Below are positions 51,364 to 61,288 of a DNA stretch of 64,000 nt, one piece after another. The notes under the pieces were generated by a model that saw only the letters and a program-made list of their open reading frames with translations, searched no databases and was not told the DNA's origin. Within the stretch, counting starts at the first letter, position 1. Each line of letters opens with the position of its first letter. The stretch covers positions 1 to 64,000 of the forward strand of contig CAMAQD010000011.1 in assembly GCA_945860385.1 (NCBI GenBank), in the 5' to 3' direction. Source of the DNA: Flavobacterium psychrophilum. Lineage in GTDB: Bacteria > Bacteroidota > Bacteroidia > Flavobacteriales > Flavobacteriaceae. The position numbers were made by a program, and so were the translations under genes.

Positions 51364-52668
51364 TTAGTTTGATTCTTGTTTATAAATTTCAATTTTCTCT
51401 TTAGATAGTCTTTTTTGCAACCACAATTTTAGTTTTCGTTTGGATTCATCGGTCAAATTGGTTTTGCTATCATAAATCAAAACAGGACGAACAGAAGCGC
51501 TGTCTTTGTTTTTAATAAAATTGTGATTGGATATAGAGATGTTTTCAATTTCGGGAAAAATAATTTTTATTTCATCCAGTAATGCTCTATCGTTGTATTT
51601 GTTAGATGCAATTTCATTTTTTAATAGGTTGATTGTGATATCTTTTGCATCCAGATTGGATTTTCCAGAATTGATTTGGTCAAAAATATATTTCTTAATA
51701 TCGGTGGTATCTTGACTGATATTCAATTTTGTGTTTTCAATTTTATAATTGAGTAAGGATTTGTTAAGCGACTTAATTTCTTCAGTATTGAATTTATGTC
51801 GTAAAAAGGCAAGGTCAATTTTTTTAGGGTTGGTTTTCAGATTTATTTTTTTGTAAACGATAGTGTAACCTTTATTGGTAAATTCGTTTTCGATAAAAAG
51901 ATTAATTTTTTGGTTGGTTTTTTTTTCCTGAACAAGGACGTAGGCAAAAAATATGCTTGGAATCATCATCGCCAATGTCAAGGCTGTAACTCCATATTTT
52001 ATTTGTTTTTGGCGTTTGATATTGACTTGTTTTACAGCTGGATATTTCAAATATTTTACAATTAGAAAAGTCGAAATGCAAATAAAAACACAGTTGATAG
52101 TATATAAAAACAGCGCACCCAAAAAGAATTTTAGGTTTCCAATGGCCAAGCCATAACCTGCAGTACATAAAGGAGGCATCAAAGCTGTGGCGATAGCAAC
52201 ACCAGGAATTGGGTTTCCTTTTTCGACTCTTGTGATGGCAATAACACCTACAAGGCCGCCAAAAAAAGCAATTAACACATCATAAATATTAGGTGATGTT
52301 CTTGCTAATAATTCGGATTGGGTTTCTTTAAATGGACTCAAATAAAAATAGGTTGTCGAGACGACTAAACTTACGATAGTGGCTATCAGAAGATTTTTTA
52401 AGGCTTTTTTGACTAATTCTGAATCGTACATTCCGAGTCCAAATCCAGCACCAATAATCGGTCCCATTAAAGGTGAAATTAACATTGCTCCGATGATTAC
52501 TGCTGTCGAATTTACATTCAATCCGATGGAAGCCACCACGATAGCACAGGCTAAAATCCAAAGGTTTGAACCTCGAAAAGAGATATTGGACTTTACATTT
52601 TCCAATACTTTTTGTTTGTCTTCTTCCCCAAAATGGAGGTCGGTAAATTTTAATATTTTATAAAGCAT
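51364..52668 (-). CDS. DUF389 membrane protein
   Basis: 434 residues. Six or so membrane helices in the first half (ILACAIVVASIGLNVNSTAVIIGAMLISPLMGPIIGAGFG is the family motif), then a long soluble C-terminal part with Lys-rich strands. Function unknown; the family is widespread. It diverges from the ssb gene. Confidence 0.88.
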   Translation of the reverse strand: MLYKILKFTDLHFGEEDKQKVLENVKSNISFRGSNLWILACAIVVASIGLNVNSTAVIIGAMLISPLMGPIIGAGFGLGMYDSELVKKALKNLLIATIVSLVVSTTYFYLSPFKETQSELLARTSPNIYDVLIAFFGGLVGVIAITRVEKGNPIPGVAIATALMPPLCTAGYGLAIGNLKFFLGALFLYTINCVFICISTFLIVKYLKYPAVKQVNIKRQKQIKYGVTALTLAMMIPSIFFAYVLVQEKKTNQKINLFIENEFTNKGYTIVYKKINLKTNPKKIDLAFLRHKFNTEEIKSLNKSLLNYKIENTKLNISQDTTDIKKYIFDQINSGKSNLDAKDITINLLKNEIASNKYNDRALLDEIKIIFPEIENISISNHNFIKNKDSASVRPVLIYDSKTNLTDESKRKLKLWLQKRLSKEKIEIYKQESN

Positions 52669-52779
52669 TTCTTTTTTATGATTTTTAATTGAAATTTGTT
52701 AGGGCATCAAAATCTTTATTAATTCTTTTAAAATCAATCAAATATACTAAATAATTTCCATTTACAAACGGTTACAAAT

Positions 52780-52814
52780 AGTTACAACCGAAAGTAAGTA
52801 GTTATCAACCGAAT
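52780..52814. repeat. Short direct repeats in the DUF389-ssb divergent region
   Basis: TAGTTACAACCGA and TAGTTATCAACCGA, with a further GGTTACAA just before, lie about 90-125 bases upstream of ssb. They may be a regulator-binding cluster. Confidence 0.45.
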
Positions 52815-52903
52815 AAATTTTGAGAGCTGTCGCATCTTTGCCCTGTTGATTTGAACGAACAATTCAACAAAACTATATATAAACAATTTAAATTTTACAC
52901 GCC

Positions 52904-53236
52904 ATGAATGCAATGAAAAACACAGTACAGTTAATCGGAAACGTAGGTAACGATCCAGAAATCAAAACTTTTGATGGAGGAAAAAAATTAGCCAACATAA
53001 CCATCGCCACAAACGATAGTTATAAAAATGACAAAGGAGAAAAAGTGGAAACAACCGAATGGCACAAAGTAGTTGCCTGGGGAAAAACCGCTGACATCAT
53101 TGAAAAATACGTCACAAAAGGTCTTCAAATCGGAATCGAAGGAAAATTGACGCATAGAAGTTACGACGATAAAAATGGTGAAAAGCGATATATCACAGAA
53201 GTAGTTGTGAATGAAGTGATGCTTTTGGGCAAGTAG
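52904..53236 (+). CDS. ssb: Single-stranded DNA-binding protein, tail-less
   Basis: 110 residues, just the OB fold (NTVQLIGNVGNDPEI, WHKVVAWGKTADIIEKYVTKGLQIGIEGKL). The acidic C-terminal tip that ordinary SSB uses to bind partner proteins is missing: the protein ends in NEVMLLGK. It may be a secondary SSB of the cell. A second Met at codon 4 (52913) is also a plausible start. It is followed 23 bases later by the HRDC gene. Confidence 0.9.
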   Translation: MNAMKNTVQLIGNVGNDPEIKTFDGGKKLANITIATNDSYKNDKGEKVETTEWHKVVAWGKTADIIEKYVTKGLQIGIEGKLTHRSYDDKNGEKRYITEVVVNEVMLLGK

Positions 53237-53259
53237 TTTAACTTTTAAACACCATAATT

Positions 53260-53688
53260 ATGAACATAAAAGTTTTTAATATTCGACTCGATAAGGAGCA
53301 TTGTCAGGAAGACCAAAAGAAGATGAATGAGTTTTTAGATGCCGTAGATATCAAACTCACTTCTACTAATTTTGTTACAACAACAACTTTAGATTTTTGG
53401 TCAGCTGTTGTTTTTTTTGAACCCAAAAAAGATAGTAAAGCTGTTATTGATGAAAGTGAATTAACAGTTGAAGAAAAGAAAATCTATGTTGCTTTAAAAC
53501 AATGGAGAAACGATTTGGCAAAAGAATCTGGATGGTCTGCTTTTAGGATTTGTCATAACTCGCATTTGATTTCTATTGCGAAAGCAAAGCCTCAAACTGT
53601 AGATGAACTTAAAATAATTAAAAGTTTTGGAGAAAGCAGAACGGCTAATTACGGAGATGATATAATTTCTCTTTTGAATGCTCTGTAA
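53260..53688 (+). CDS. HRDC-domain protein
   Basis: 142 residues. A unique N-terminal half (MNIKVFNIRLDKEHCQEDQKKMNEFLDAV) precedes an HRDC domain (VALKQWRNDLAKESGWSAFRICHNSHLISIAKAKPQTVDEL), as found in RecQ helicases and RNase D. There is no helicase or nuclease part. Co-transcribed with ssb, so a role in DNA recombination or repair is inferred. Confidence 0.87.
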   Translation: MNIKVFNIRLDKEHCQEDQKKMNEFLDAVDIKLTSTNFVTTTTLDFWSAVVFFEPKKDSKAVIDESELTVEEKKIYVALKQWRNDLAKESGWSAFRICHNSHLISIAKAKPQTVDELKIIKSFGESRTANYGDDIISLLNAL

Positions 53689-53737
53689 AATTATAATAGC
53701 TTAATCCTTCAAATTAATTAAGGTTTAAAATCAAAAA

Positions 53738-53764
53738 AAATGCCCTCTCAATCGGAGGGCATTT
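53738..53764. terminator. Hairpin terminator after the HRDC gene (two-way)
   Basis: The stem AAATGCCCTC/GAGGGCATTT with a 7-base loop. The T run is stronger on the minus strand, where it would end the small Cys-Lys-rich gene. Confidence 0.75.
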
Positions 53765-53774
53765 GTATTTTAAA

Positions 53775-53942
53775 CTAGGATATTTTTTTCTTTACATCAA
53801 ACCTTGGACAGTTATCGCAACGTTTTTTTTCTCCTTTTTTGTATTTATCACAACATTTAGATTTACATTTATCCCCTTTCTTGATTTTGTCAGGATTGTC
53901 TTTTTTATTTTTTTTCTCTTTTTCCTTTTCTTTCTTGCTCAC
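53775..53942 (-). CDS. Small Lys/Cys-rich protein
   Basis: 55 residues from a GTG at 53942 (MSKKEKEKEKKNK...). The C-terminal part has a Cys pattern (CKSKCCDKYKKG then RCDNCPRF) that looks like a zinc or metal site. An in-frame GTG at 53966 would overlap the -7 element, so the later start is preferred. The plus strand here also has an open frame, but it is Phe-rich and lacks supporting signals. Family not recognised. Confidence 0.55.
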   Translation of the reverse strand: MSKKEKEKEKKNKKDNPDKIKKGDKCKSKCCDKYKKGEKKRCDNCPRFDVKKKIS

Positions 53943-53965
53943 TTTACAAAGAATTATAATCCACA

Positions 53966-53973
53966 CAAAGATA
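53966..53973 (-). promoter_or_regulatory. -7 element of the small Lys/Cys-rich gene
   Basis: TATCTTTG on the minus strand fits TAnnTTTG, 23 bases before the GTG at 53942. Confidence 0.5.
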
Positions 53974-54016
53974 TATTATTTTTATCTATTCTAAATAAGC
54001 AAGGTTGTTTTTATAA

Positions 54017-54057
54017 AAAAAAGTCTTGAAGAAAACAGAATTCCTCAAGACTTTTTT
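54017..54057. terminator. Terminator of the ferritin gene
   Basis: A 13-bp perfect stem AAAAAAGTCTTGA/TCAAGACTTTTTT with a 15-base loop, 20 bases after the ferritin stop on the minus strand. Confidence 0.85.
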
Positions 54058-54076
54058 AAATTTATTTAAGTTGTAA

Positions 54077-54592
54077 TTATTTTGGTGCAGCAGCGCTGGC
54101 AGCTACAGCAATTAATTGAATGTCTCGGTCGAATAAATACAATCCACCTTTGTCATCGCCAATCAAATTGATTTTGTCCAATATGGTTTTGGCAGTGGCT
54201 TCTTCTTCAATTTGTTCAGCAACATACCATTGCAGGAAGTTATGAGTGGCATAATCTTTTTCTTCAAAAGTAATGTGTACCAGTTCATTAATAGAATTTG
54301 AAACAAAAAGTTCGTGTTGGTAAAGTGCGTCAAACATTCCTTTGAAAGTTTCGTACGAAGTATTTGGAGCGTTTAAATCGGTGATTTGCGAGTGACCACC
54401 ACGTTCGTTAACATATTTTATTAATTTGAGCATGTGCAGGCGTTCTTCGTCTGATTGAGCGTACATAAATTTGGCGATTCCTTCCAGGCCATTAATTTCT
54501 GCCCAGCAAGCCATTGATAAATAAATCTGAGATGATTCGGCCTCAATTCTAATTTGTTTGTTTAAAGCGATTTCTATGTTTTTCGATAGCAT
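54077..54592 (-). CDS. Ferritin
   Basis: 171 residues, non-haem ferritin. The ferroxidase region IRIEAESSQIYLSMACWAEING and the SDEERLHMLKLIKYVNERGG metal ligands are present, and AEQIEEEATAKTIL follows in the fourth helix. It stores iron as a 24-mer shell in the cytoplasm, completing the iron theme of the window. Confidence 0.95.
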   Translation of the reverse strand: MLSKNIEIALNKQIRIEAESSQIYLSMACWAEINGLEGIAKFMYAQSDEERLHMLKLIKYVNERGGHSQITDLNAPNTSYETFKGMFDALYQHELFVSNSINELVHITFEEKDYATHNFLQWYVAEQIEEEATAKTILDKINLIGDDKGGLYLFDRDIQLIAVAASAAAPK

Positions 54593-54735
54593 AATGAAGT
54601 AGTTTTTTGCAAATTTAAATAAAATAATTTAAAGCCGTTGTTAGCTTTGAGAAAAGATTTTTTTTCGAGTAAGTCTTTTGAAATTTAGGTTTTTTGTGAA
54701 AAAATTCATTTTATCGAAAAGGGAATGAATACAAA

Positions 54736-55365
54736 CTATTGATTCATTAATTCTTGAAAACAATCTATAAATTGACTCACGTGAAAACCATCCATCAAAC
54801 CGTGATGCGCGTGAATAGACATCGACATCGTTCTTTTTCCGTCATAGGCAATCATCATTTTTCCAAAGGAAATTTTAGGGCAACTATCCGGAAAAGTGTA
54901 GCTTCTAGCGTGAGTAAGTGAGCTGAAATTTATCCAAGGAACTGCCGAGAAATGAATCAAATTATCGTTTGGAAATTCTCTTGTAAAAAGTCCCGAACTG
55001 TTTTGGATTCTCTCAATTTCCTTAAAAGTATTGACAGCAAAAACGTCAAAATCCGGAGAATATTCAATCAAAGAAAAACCGAAAGTTTGGTCCTCTCTCA
55101 TTATCGTAGCCGATACATCAATCGTATCATAAATGTAAATGGCATCGTCTTTAATTCGATAACGAAAGCATTCAATAGTGTTAACAGCAACGATGGTTTT
55201 GTGCAAATAATACACAAAAAAAGAGGTTCCTGATTCTTTTGCAGTGGCATAGGCTTTTGTGCAATCTATTTCGACAGTTAATCCAAAAAAAGGTTCTTCG
55301 AATTGTTTGAAAAACAAAAAATGTTCTTTTCGGTTCCAATTGTCAAGGTCTAAAAGGGTTTTCAT
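54736..55365 (-). CDS. Chloramphenicol acetyltransferase-like protein
   Basis: 209 residues, normal for type A CAT. The catalytic His is in HAHHGLMDGFHVSQF (HHxxxDG), and the FRYRIKDD and SCPKISFGK segments fit the fold. Many chromosomal members have not been shown to confer resistance, so the substrate is open. No mobile-element neighbour is seen. Confidence 0.88.
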   Translation of the reverse strand: MKTLLDLDNWNRKEHFLFFKQFEEPFFGLTVEIDCTKAYATAKESGTSFFVYYLHKTIVAVNTIECFRYRIKDDAIYIYDTIDVSATIMREDQTFGFSLIEYSPDFDVFAVNTFKEIERIQNSSGLFTREFPNDNLIHFSAVPWINFSSLTHARSYTFPDSCPKISFGKMMIAYDGKRTMSMSIHAHHGLMDGFHVSQFIDCFQELMNQ

Positions 55366-55447
55366 TGCGTTTCAAAATTTTAATTTTTCAAAAGTACTGC
55401 AAATCTTTTAATATATCTGCTACGATTGTTCAGCCCAAAACAAGTCA

Positions 55448-55486
55448 AAAAAAAACCCTAAAAGAAAATTTCCTTTAGGGCTTTTA
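55448..55486 (-). terminator. Terminator of the OmpA gene
   Basis: CCCTAAAAGAAA pairs with TTTCCTTTAGGG with one mismatch, followed on the minus strand by a long T run. Confidence 0.8.
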
Positions 55487-55503
55487 AGATGTTAAAAAGT
55501 AGT

Positions 55504-56763
55504 TTATTTTATTATGAAAGTAACTTTTCTAACTAATTTTCTAGCGCCTTCAGAAGTTTTATCAACTGAAGAGTCTTCGCCGGCAGAAATTACATTCAAT
55601 CTTGAAGAATCAATGTTTGCTTTTAATAAAATGTTTTTCACATTCGTAGCTCTTGCATTAGCTAATCTGTCGTTGTATTCAGATCTTCCAACTTCGTCAG
55701 CGTGACCAATAATATCAACTGAAGCAGTAGGATTGTTTCTTAAATAGGTCAAGATAAAATCAATACCTTCGGTAGAAGTGTTATTAGGTTTTGCAACATT
55801 GAAATCAAAATAAGTACAAATATAGCCATTGTTAATGGTGCTTTTAATCTGGTCATTATAGTTTAAAACTTGAGTACTATCAGATTTACTTGCGTAATTT
55901 TCCAAGACGTAAGCTTCTGTTTTATCAGCAACACCGTTATTGTTTTTATCAATAGATCGTCCTTTAGTATCAACCATTGCTCCAGCAGGTGTTTCAGGTT
56001 CTTCGTCTAAATAATTTACTACACCATCTCTGTCACTATCAAGCATTCTATTTTCAACAGCAGTAAATCTTGCGTCAATTGCGGCAAATCTGTCATCATT
56101 GTCCATAACCCAGTCAGCATGTTTGGCTTTTTTACCTAAATAAACCGTGATTCCCGCAGTTCCTGTAAAAAGACTTCCGTTGAATCCTCTGATGTTATTA
56201 TTGCTTGCTCCATCAAAAGCGAAATTTTGTTTTGTATTAGAAATCGTTGTGAAATCTCCTGTTAGCACAATTCTGTCAGTCAATTTGATTTGACCCGTTA
56301 CACCAATCATAAAATTCCCCATTCTGTCTTTTAAATACGTAGGATCTTTTCTTTCCAAGAAAGACAAACCAAAACCTGCGTGGACTAATAAACCAAATGT
56401 GTTTGTCCAAGTTTCAAAACTCATTATTCTTCCCAAGTTGGCAACACCTTGTAAATCTGCTCTGTAATATTTTGTATCAAAAGGCATTGATCCTTCTTCT
56501 TCAGTAAAACTGTTGTATCCGAAATCACCTTTTAAACCAAATTTGTTGTTGAACATGTAACGAACACCTAAATCTACAGTGTAGGGACTAACCACAGTAG
56601 TGTAATATCCAGAGGTCATTGGTCGTTGCGGTTTGTTAAAACCACCAGATAATTCGATAGACCATTGATTAAAATCAGTTGTCTTGGCTACAACTGTTCC
56701 GTCTTGCGCGCTTATTGTTGTTAAAGCGAATGCAAAAATTAATGTAAGTAATATTTTTTTCAT
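55504..56763 (-). CDS. OmpA family outer-membrane protein
   Basis: 419 residues. A signal peptide (FAFALTTISAQ) precedes an N-terminal beta barrel (about 20-215, WSIELSGGFNKPQRPMTSGYY), a short thrombospondin type 3-like Ca segment (DSDRDGVVNYLDEEPETP), and the peptidoglycan-binding OmpA domain (IIGHADEVGRSEYNDRLANARA). It links the outer membrane to the cell wall. The promoter -7 TAGTTTTG lies at 56794-56787. Its barrel is paralogous to the gene at 62996. Confidence 0.94.
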   Translation of the reverse strand: MKKILLTLIFAFALTTISAQDGTVVAKTTDFNQWSIELSGGFNKPQRPMTSGYYTTVVSPYTVDLGVRYMFNNKFGLKGDFGYNSFTEEEGSMPFDTKYYRADLQGVANLGRIMSFETWTNTFGLLVHAGFGLSFLERKDPTYLKDRMGNFMIGVTGQIKLTDRIVLTGDFTTISNTKQNFAFDGASNNNIRGFNGSLFTGTAGITVYLGKKAKHADWVMDNDDRFAAIDARFTAVENRMLDSDRDGVVNYLDEEPETPAGAMVDTKGRSIDKNNNGVADKTEAYVLENYASKSDSTQVLNYNDQIKSTINNGYICTYFDFNVAKPNNTSTEGIDFILTYLRNNPTASVDIIGHADEVGRSEYNDRLANARATNVKNILLKANIDSSRLNVISAGEDSSVDKTSEGARKLVRKVTFIIK

Positions 56764-56933
56764 AATTTCATAATTTAAATTCTCGACAAAACTACATTGC
56801 GTTGTTCGATATAAAATTTAAATCAGTTAATTATGAAAGTAATTATTTTAATTTTATAAGTTATGGGTAAATGTGTTATTTAAGTCATTGAAAATCAATA
56901 TCTTGAAAATTGTTAAACAATGAAATATCCTTC

Positions 56934-57620
56934 TTATTGCAATTTTATTAAGACATCGGTCATCTTTTCGAAAGTGTAGAAGTTTTTGTGTTCCACTTTA
57001 TAATCAATTCTTTCGTGTGCCCAAGTGGTGTGAAACGGAATATGAACGGCGTGTCCACCAATGGCTAATACTGGCAAAACATCTGATTTCAGGGAGTTGC
57101 CAATCATAAAAAATTCTTTGGGCTGAATCTCCAAACGTTTCAATAAATCGGAATAATCTTTTTCCTGTTTGTCGGCCATCACTTCGATATGGTGAAAATA
57201 ATGTCCCAAACCAGAATCGTGCAGCTTTCGGCGTTGATCCAATAAATCGCCTTTTGTAGCCACAACGAGTTTGTATTTTCCCTGCAAAGCGTCTAAAGTT
57301 TCTTCAACGCCGTCTAATAATTCAATAGGTTTTTCGAGTAAATCTTTTCCGTATTCAATGATTTTTTCAATTACTTCGACAGGAATGGTATTATTCGAAA
57401 TTTTCATCGCCGCCTCGATCATCGAGAGAATATAAGCCTTGATTCCGTATCCATAAATTTTTAAATTATCGATTTCGACCTTAAAAAGTTCCTGCGAAAT
57501 CCCTTGATGCGACAAATAATCACTCATTAGGCCACAGAATTTTTGTTCCGTTTCCTGAAAATAAGGTTCGTTTACAAATAAGGTGTCGTCCGCATCGAAA
57601 GCAATTACTTTTAGGTTCAT
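56934..57620 (-). CDS. HAD family hydrolase
   Basis: 228 residues. The nucleophile motif is AFDADDTLFVNE (DxDxT), motif II is VVATKGD and motif IV is GNSLKSDVLPVLAIG. Probably a phosphatase of small metabolites with an alpha-helical cap (residues 15-90); substrate not inferable. It follows the secreted-protein gene by 9 bases. Confidence 0.9.
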   Translation of the reverse strand: MNLKVIAFDADDTLFVNEPYFQETEQKFCGLMSDYLSHQGISQELFKVEIDNLKIYGYGIKAYILSMIEAAMKISNNTIPVEVIEKIIEYGKDLLEKPIELLDGVEETLDALQGKYKLVVATKGDLLDQRRKLHDSGLGHYFHHIEVMADKQEKDYSDLLKRLEIQPKEFFMIGNSLKSDVLPVLAIGGHAVHIPFHTTWAHERIDYKVEHKNFYTFEKMTDVLIKLQ

Positions 57621-57629
57621 AAGGTTGAA

Positions 57630-59090
57630 TTAATCTTTAAACTTGCGAATTGTATATTCTTTTGTTGTATTATCGTAATATCCAAAATAATAGACATTGT
57701 CCAATTTATATAGTGTTTGTGAAGAAACATTCGTATCCTTTTCAAAAAAGACACGTATTTTATCAAAAGCCAATGGGTCTATTTCGCCTTTGATATGATT
57801 GGCGTCTTTGTCGAACAAACCATTGATGTACACCACTTTTCTATTGGCATAAGCATTAAAACTTTCCATTGTAGGATTCGAAATGGCAGCATCAATCATT
57901 GAGCCAGCTATGGAACCTATAGCACCAAACATTCCGCCAACAATTGCGCCAGTACTCGCTTGTTGTTGTTCTTGTGAAACGCTTCCTATGGTAACTAAGT
58001 AATTATCGTTCAATTTATAGCACGAAATTCCTGCAGTCAAATTATTGATTTTTCGAATGAATTGCGATGACGTGTCTAAAATTCTTGTTTTAGTTGTGCC
58101 GCCATTTTCTTGAACATAATTACTGTTTTTAAAATCAATAATTGGGTTTTCGTCCAATGCTTCGTAACTTTTAATCAAATTATCCTGTAAATCCTTCATA
58201 GTTAAAATCAATTGATTCGAAGAAGATTTGATTTGATATAAATGGTCGTGAATCAAAAATGAATTGGAGTTTAATTCGTAACGCTCAGTATAACTTATAT
58301 ATGGTTTTTTTATAAATTTTTCACTTGCCTTGAAATTATCTAGATCTAAAGTAATCAATTGGGTATAATCTAGATTGGAGTCAAAAGTTATTACAATTGT
58401 GTTACCATTCGAATAACATTTTCTTCTCTTAGAACTTTCAACTAGCGATGTTGGGTTTTCGGGTCTGATTTTTTGTAAAGAAAAAGGCAATTCAGTGGCG
58501 TAATAACTTTCATCAAGTACACCGTAAAATGTTGTTTTTTGATAATCGGATTTAAAAAATTTAAAACCTGTTAAATCAATTATTCTTTCTGCTAATTTTC
58601 CATCGGTATCAAAAACATATAATTTCAACTTATCACTATTTTTTAAAACAGTCATAATATAAAATTTACCATTTTGAGAAAAATTTTGAACGAATTTCTC
58701 GTCTTTTAAAGACAAAGTATAAGTCTTGTTTTCCGAATTTGGTTTGTCAAAATTAAATTGCTGAATAAAAATATCTTTGTGACTAGAGGAAGTCCAAAAC
58801 AAATTGATATTGGATTTGTCCTCATTATACCCAATCATTCCAACATACAACTTCGGATTTAATCTTTCAGTCGATAACGAATCAATAATTTGCATATCGC
58901 TGTTGAGGCGAATTGCTTTTACTTTTTCTTTATCACTAATAAAAAGAGTTGTTTCTTTTGTAAAATCATTTACAATTTGAAAAACAGATTTCCCTTTTTT
59001 GAGGGCAACGGGTGTAGAGTTTACGATTTCTTGAGAAAATGAAATAATGCTGCATAACAACAATGCAAGTAGGATACTTCGTTTGTACAT
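57630..59090 (-). CDS. Secreted protein of unknown function
   Basis: 486 residues. A signal peptide (LALLLCSIISFSQ) precedes a body of many short beta strands with Ser, Lys and Asn, possibly a propeller. A glycine-zipper-like hydrophobic segment lies near residues 390-415 (GAIVGGMFGAIGSIAGSMIDAAI), which could insert in a membrane. I do not recognise the family. It precedes the HAD gene in the same direction. Confidence 0.75.
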   Translation of the reverse strand: MYKRSILLALLLCSIISFSQEIVNSTPVALKKGKSVFQIVNDFTKETTLFISDKEKVKAIRLNSDMQIIDSLSTERLNPKLYVGMIGYNEDKSNINLFWTSSSHKDIFIQQFNFDKPNSENKTYTLSLKDEKFVQNFSQNGKFYIMTVLKNSDKLKLYVFDTDGKLAERIIDLTGFKFFKSDYQKTTFYGVLDESYYATELPFSLQKIRPENPTSLVESSKRRKCYSNGNTIVITFDSNLDYTQLITLDLDNFKASEKFIKKPYISYTERYELNSNSFLIHDHLYQIKSSSNQLILTMKDLQDNLIKSYEALDENPIIDFKNSNYVQENGGTTKTRILDTSSQFIRKINNLTAGISCYKLNDNYLVTIGSVSQEQQQASTGAIVGGMFGAIGSIAGSMIDAAISNPTMESFNAYANRKVVYINGLFDKDANHIKGEIDPLAFDKIRVFFEKDTNVSSQTLYKLDNVYYFGYYDNTTKEYTIRKFKD

Positions 59091-59182
59091 TTTGGGATAG
59101 TTTACGATAAATTTGTCTGTTTTTTGTTACGAATGTACAAATTATTTATAGTAAAAGCCTTTAATTTTATATTATTATTTCT

Positions 59183-61243
59183 TTAATTTATAGTCTCTCC
59201 ATTTCCAACATTATCCGCATCAGGATTCACGAAAACTAATTTTCCTTCGGCGTTATTGGTCATCAAAATCATTCCTTGACTTTCTACTCCACGAAGGTTT
59301 CTTGGAGCCAAATTCACTAAAACTGTCACGCGTTTTCCAATAATATCTTCGGGTTTAAAACTCTCTGCAATTCCTGAAACAATTGTGCGAACATCAATTC
59401 CTGTATCTACTTTCAAAATCAACAATTTGTTGGCTTTTGGCATTTTCTCTGCTTCGAGAATCGTTCCCGCACGCAAATCCATTTTAGCAAAATCATCAAA
59501 CTGAATCAAGTCTTTTTGTGGTTCAGCCACTTTATTTTCGGCACTGTTGGCGGTTTTTGTAGCTTCCAATTTATCTATTTGTTTTTGGATTTCTTCATCT
59601 TCAATTTTGGCGAAAAGCAATTCCGCTTCACCAATTTGGTGTCCTTCAGGAATCAAATCTGAGTCATCTGAAACTGTTTTCCAGTCAATCTTATCTTCAA
59701 TTTTTAGGATTCTTGATAATTTCGTGGCTGTAAACGGCAAGAAAGGTTCGCAAAGGGAACTCAAAGCTGCGGCAATTTGCAAAGCTACATACATTTGGGT
59801 TTGAACACGAGCCGCATCTGTTTTTATCATTTTCCATGGCTCTTCGTCGGCAAGATATTTATTTCCCAATCGGGCAACATTCATCAATTCGCTCAAAGCT
59901 TCACGGAATCTGTAACGTTCCAATGAACTCGAAATCACGGCTGGATACGCTTTCAATTCTGTCAAAGTCGCTTCGTCCACTTCTGAAAGTTCATTTGAAG
60001 CTGGAACAATTCCTTCGTAATATTTATTGGTCAACACTACTACACGATTGATGAAGTTTCCAAAAATCGCCACTAATTCGTTGTTATTTCTCGCCTGAAA
60101 ATCTTTCCAGGTAAAATCATTATCCTTGGTTTCCGGTGCATTCGACGTCAAGGCATAACGCAAAACATCTTGCTGATTCGGAAATTCTTCCAAATATTCG
60201 TGCAACCAAACGGCCCAGTTTTTTGACGTTGACAATTTATTTCCTTCCAAATTCAAGAACTCGTTTGCAGGAACATTATCTGGTAAAATGTAGCTTCCTT
60301 CGGCTTTCAACATCGCTGGGAAAATGATGCAGTGAAAAACAATATTGTCTTTCCCTATGAAGTGAACCAATTTCGTATCTTGATCTTTCCAGTACGGTTC
60401 CCAATCTTTTCCTTCTCTCGCAGCCCATTCTTTCGAAGAAGAAATGTAGCCAATAGGTGCATCAAACCAAACATATAATTTTTTTCCTTCGGCACCTTCA
60501 ACAGGAACATCAATTCCCCAATCGAGGTCACGAGTTACGGCACGAGGTTCTAGTCCGCCGTCAATCCAAGATTTTACTTGACCGTAAACATTGGGTTTCC
60601 AGTCATTTTTATGACCAACGAGAATCCATTCTTTCAAGAAATCTTCATAACGATCCAAAGGCAAAAACCAGTGTTTCGTCGATTTCAAAATAGGGGTTTC
60701 TCCAGTAATAGTCGATTTTGGATTAATCAAATCCGTTGCGTTTAGTGTCCAACCACATTTTTCGCATTGGTCGCCATAGGCTTCTTCGTTGCCACATTTA
60801 GGGCAAGTCCCAACAACAAAACGATCTGCTAAAAATTGATCTGCTTTCGCATCATACAACTGTTCGGTTACTTCCTCGATAAAATCACCTTTGTCATACA
60901 GCGTTTTAAAAAATTCCGAAGCCGTGTCGTGATGAATCTTGGCCGAGGTTCTGGAATAATTATCAAACGAAATTCCAAAATCCGAGAATGATTTTCGGAT
61001 AATTCCATCATATTTATCGATTACTTCCTGAGGCGTAACGCCTTCTTTCTTGGCTTTCATCGAAATCGCCACGCCGTGTTCGTCGCTTCCGCAAACAAAC
61101 AAAACGTCTCTTCCCTGCAATCTTAAATATCTGGAATAAATATCCGAAGGCACGTAAACACCCGCCAAATGCCCAATGTGAATGGGTCCGTTTGTATAAG
61201 GCAATGCCGCCGTAATGGTATATCTTTTTGGATTCTGTAACAT
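59183..61243 (-). CDS. metG: Methionyl-tRNA synthetase
   Basis: 686 residues. Class I signature HIGH in [18 protein letters not shown]-like KLSTSKN, a zinc knuckle (CPKCG...CEKCG), and a C-terminal tRNA-binding OB domain ([34 protein letters not shown]). Charges tRNA-Met in the cytoplasm. A -7 element lies at 61270-61263. Confidence 0.97.
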   Translation of the reverse strand: MLQNPKRYTITAALPYTNGPIHIGHLAGVYVPSDIYSRYLRLQGRDVLFVCGSDEHGVAISMKAKKEGVTPQEVIDKYDGIIRKSFSDFGISFDNYSRTSAKIHHDTASEFFKTLYDKGDFIEEVTEQLYDAKADQFLADRFVVGTCPKCGNEEAYGDQCEKCGWTLNATDLINPKSTITGETPILKSTKHWFLPLDRYEDFLKEWILVGHKNDWKPNVYGQVKSWIDGGLEPRAVTRDLDWGIDVPVEGAEGKKLYVWFDAPIGYISSSKEWAAREGKDWEPYWKDQDTKLVHFIGKDNIVFHCIIFPAMLKAEGSYILPDNVPANEFLNLEGNKLSTSKNWAVWLHEYLEEFPNQQDVLRYALTSNAPETKDNDFTWKDFQARNNNELVAIFGNFINRVVVLTNKYYEGIVPASNELSEVDEATLTELKAYPAVISSSLERYRFREALSELMNVARLGNKYLADEEPWKMIKTDAARVQTQMYVALQIAAALSSLCEPFLPFTATKLSRILKIEDKIDWKTVSDDSDLIPEGHQIGEAELLFAKIEDEEIQKQIDKLEATKTANSAENKVAEPQKDLIQFDDFAKMDLRAGTILEAEKMPKANKLLILKVDTGIDVRTIVSGIAESFKPEDIIGKRVTVLVNLAPRNLRGVESQGMILMTNNAEGKLVFVNPDADNVGNGETIN

Positions 61244-61262
61244 AATTCAGTTTAATTTGCTG

Positions 61263-61270
61263 CAAAAATA
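61263..61270 (-). promoter_or_regulatory. -7 element of metG
   Basis: TATTTTTG on the minus strand, 19 bases before the ATG. Confidence 0.55.
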
Positions 61271-61288
61271 AGCAATAGAATTTTTATT

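Noticed and set aside
53763..54029. Plus-strand frame with a Phe-rich hydrophobic translation
   Set aside because: It is antisense to the small Lys/Cys-rich gene. Poly-Lys codons read backwards give Phe runs, which explains the membrane-like look, and the frame crosses a terminator.
54736..55365. Acquired antibiotic resistance cassette (CAT-like gene)
   Set aside because: No integrase, insertion sequence or attachment site lies nearby, and composition matches the neighbours, so a resident gene is more likely.
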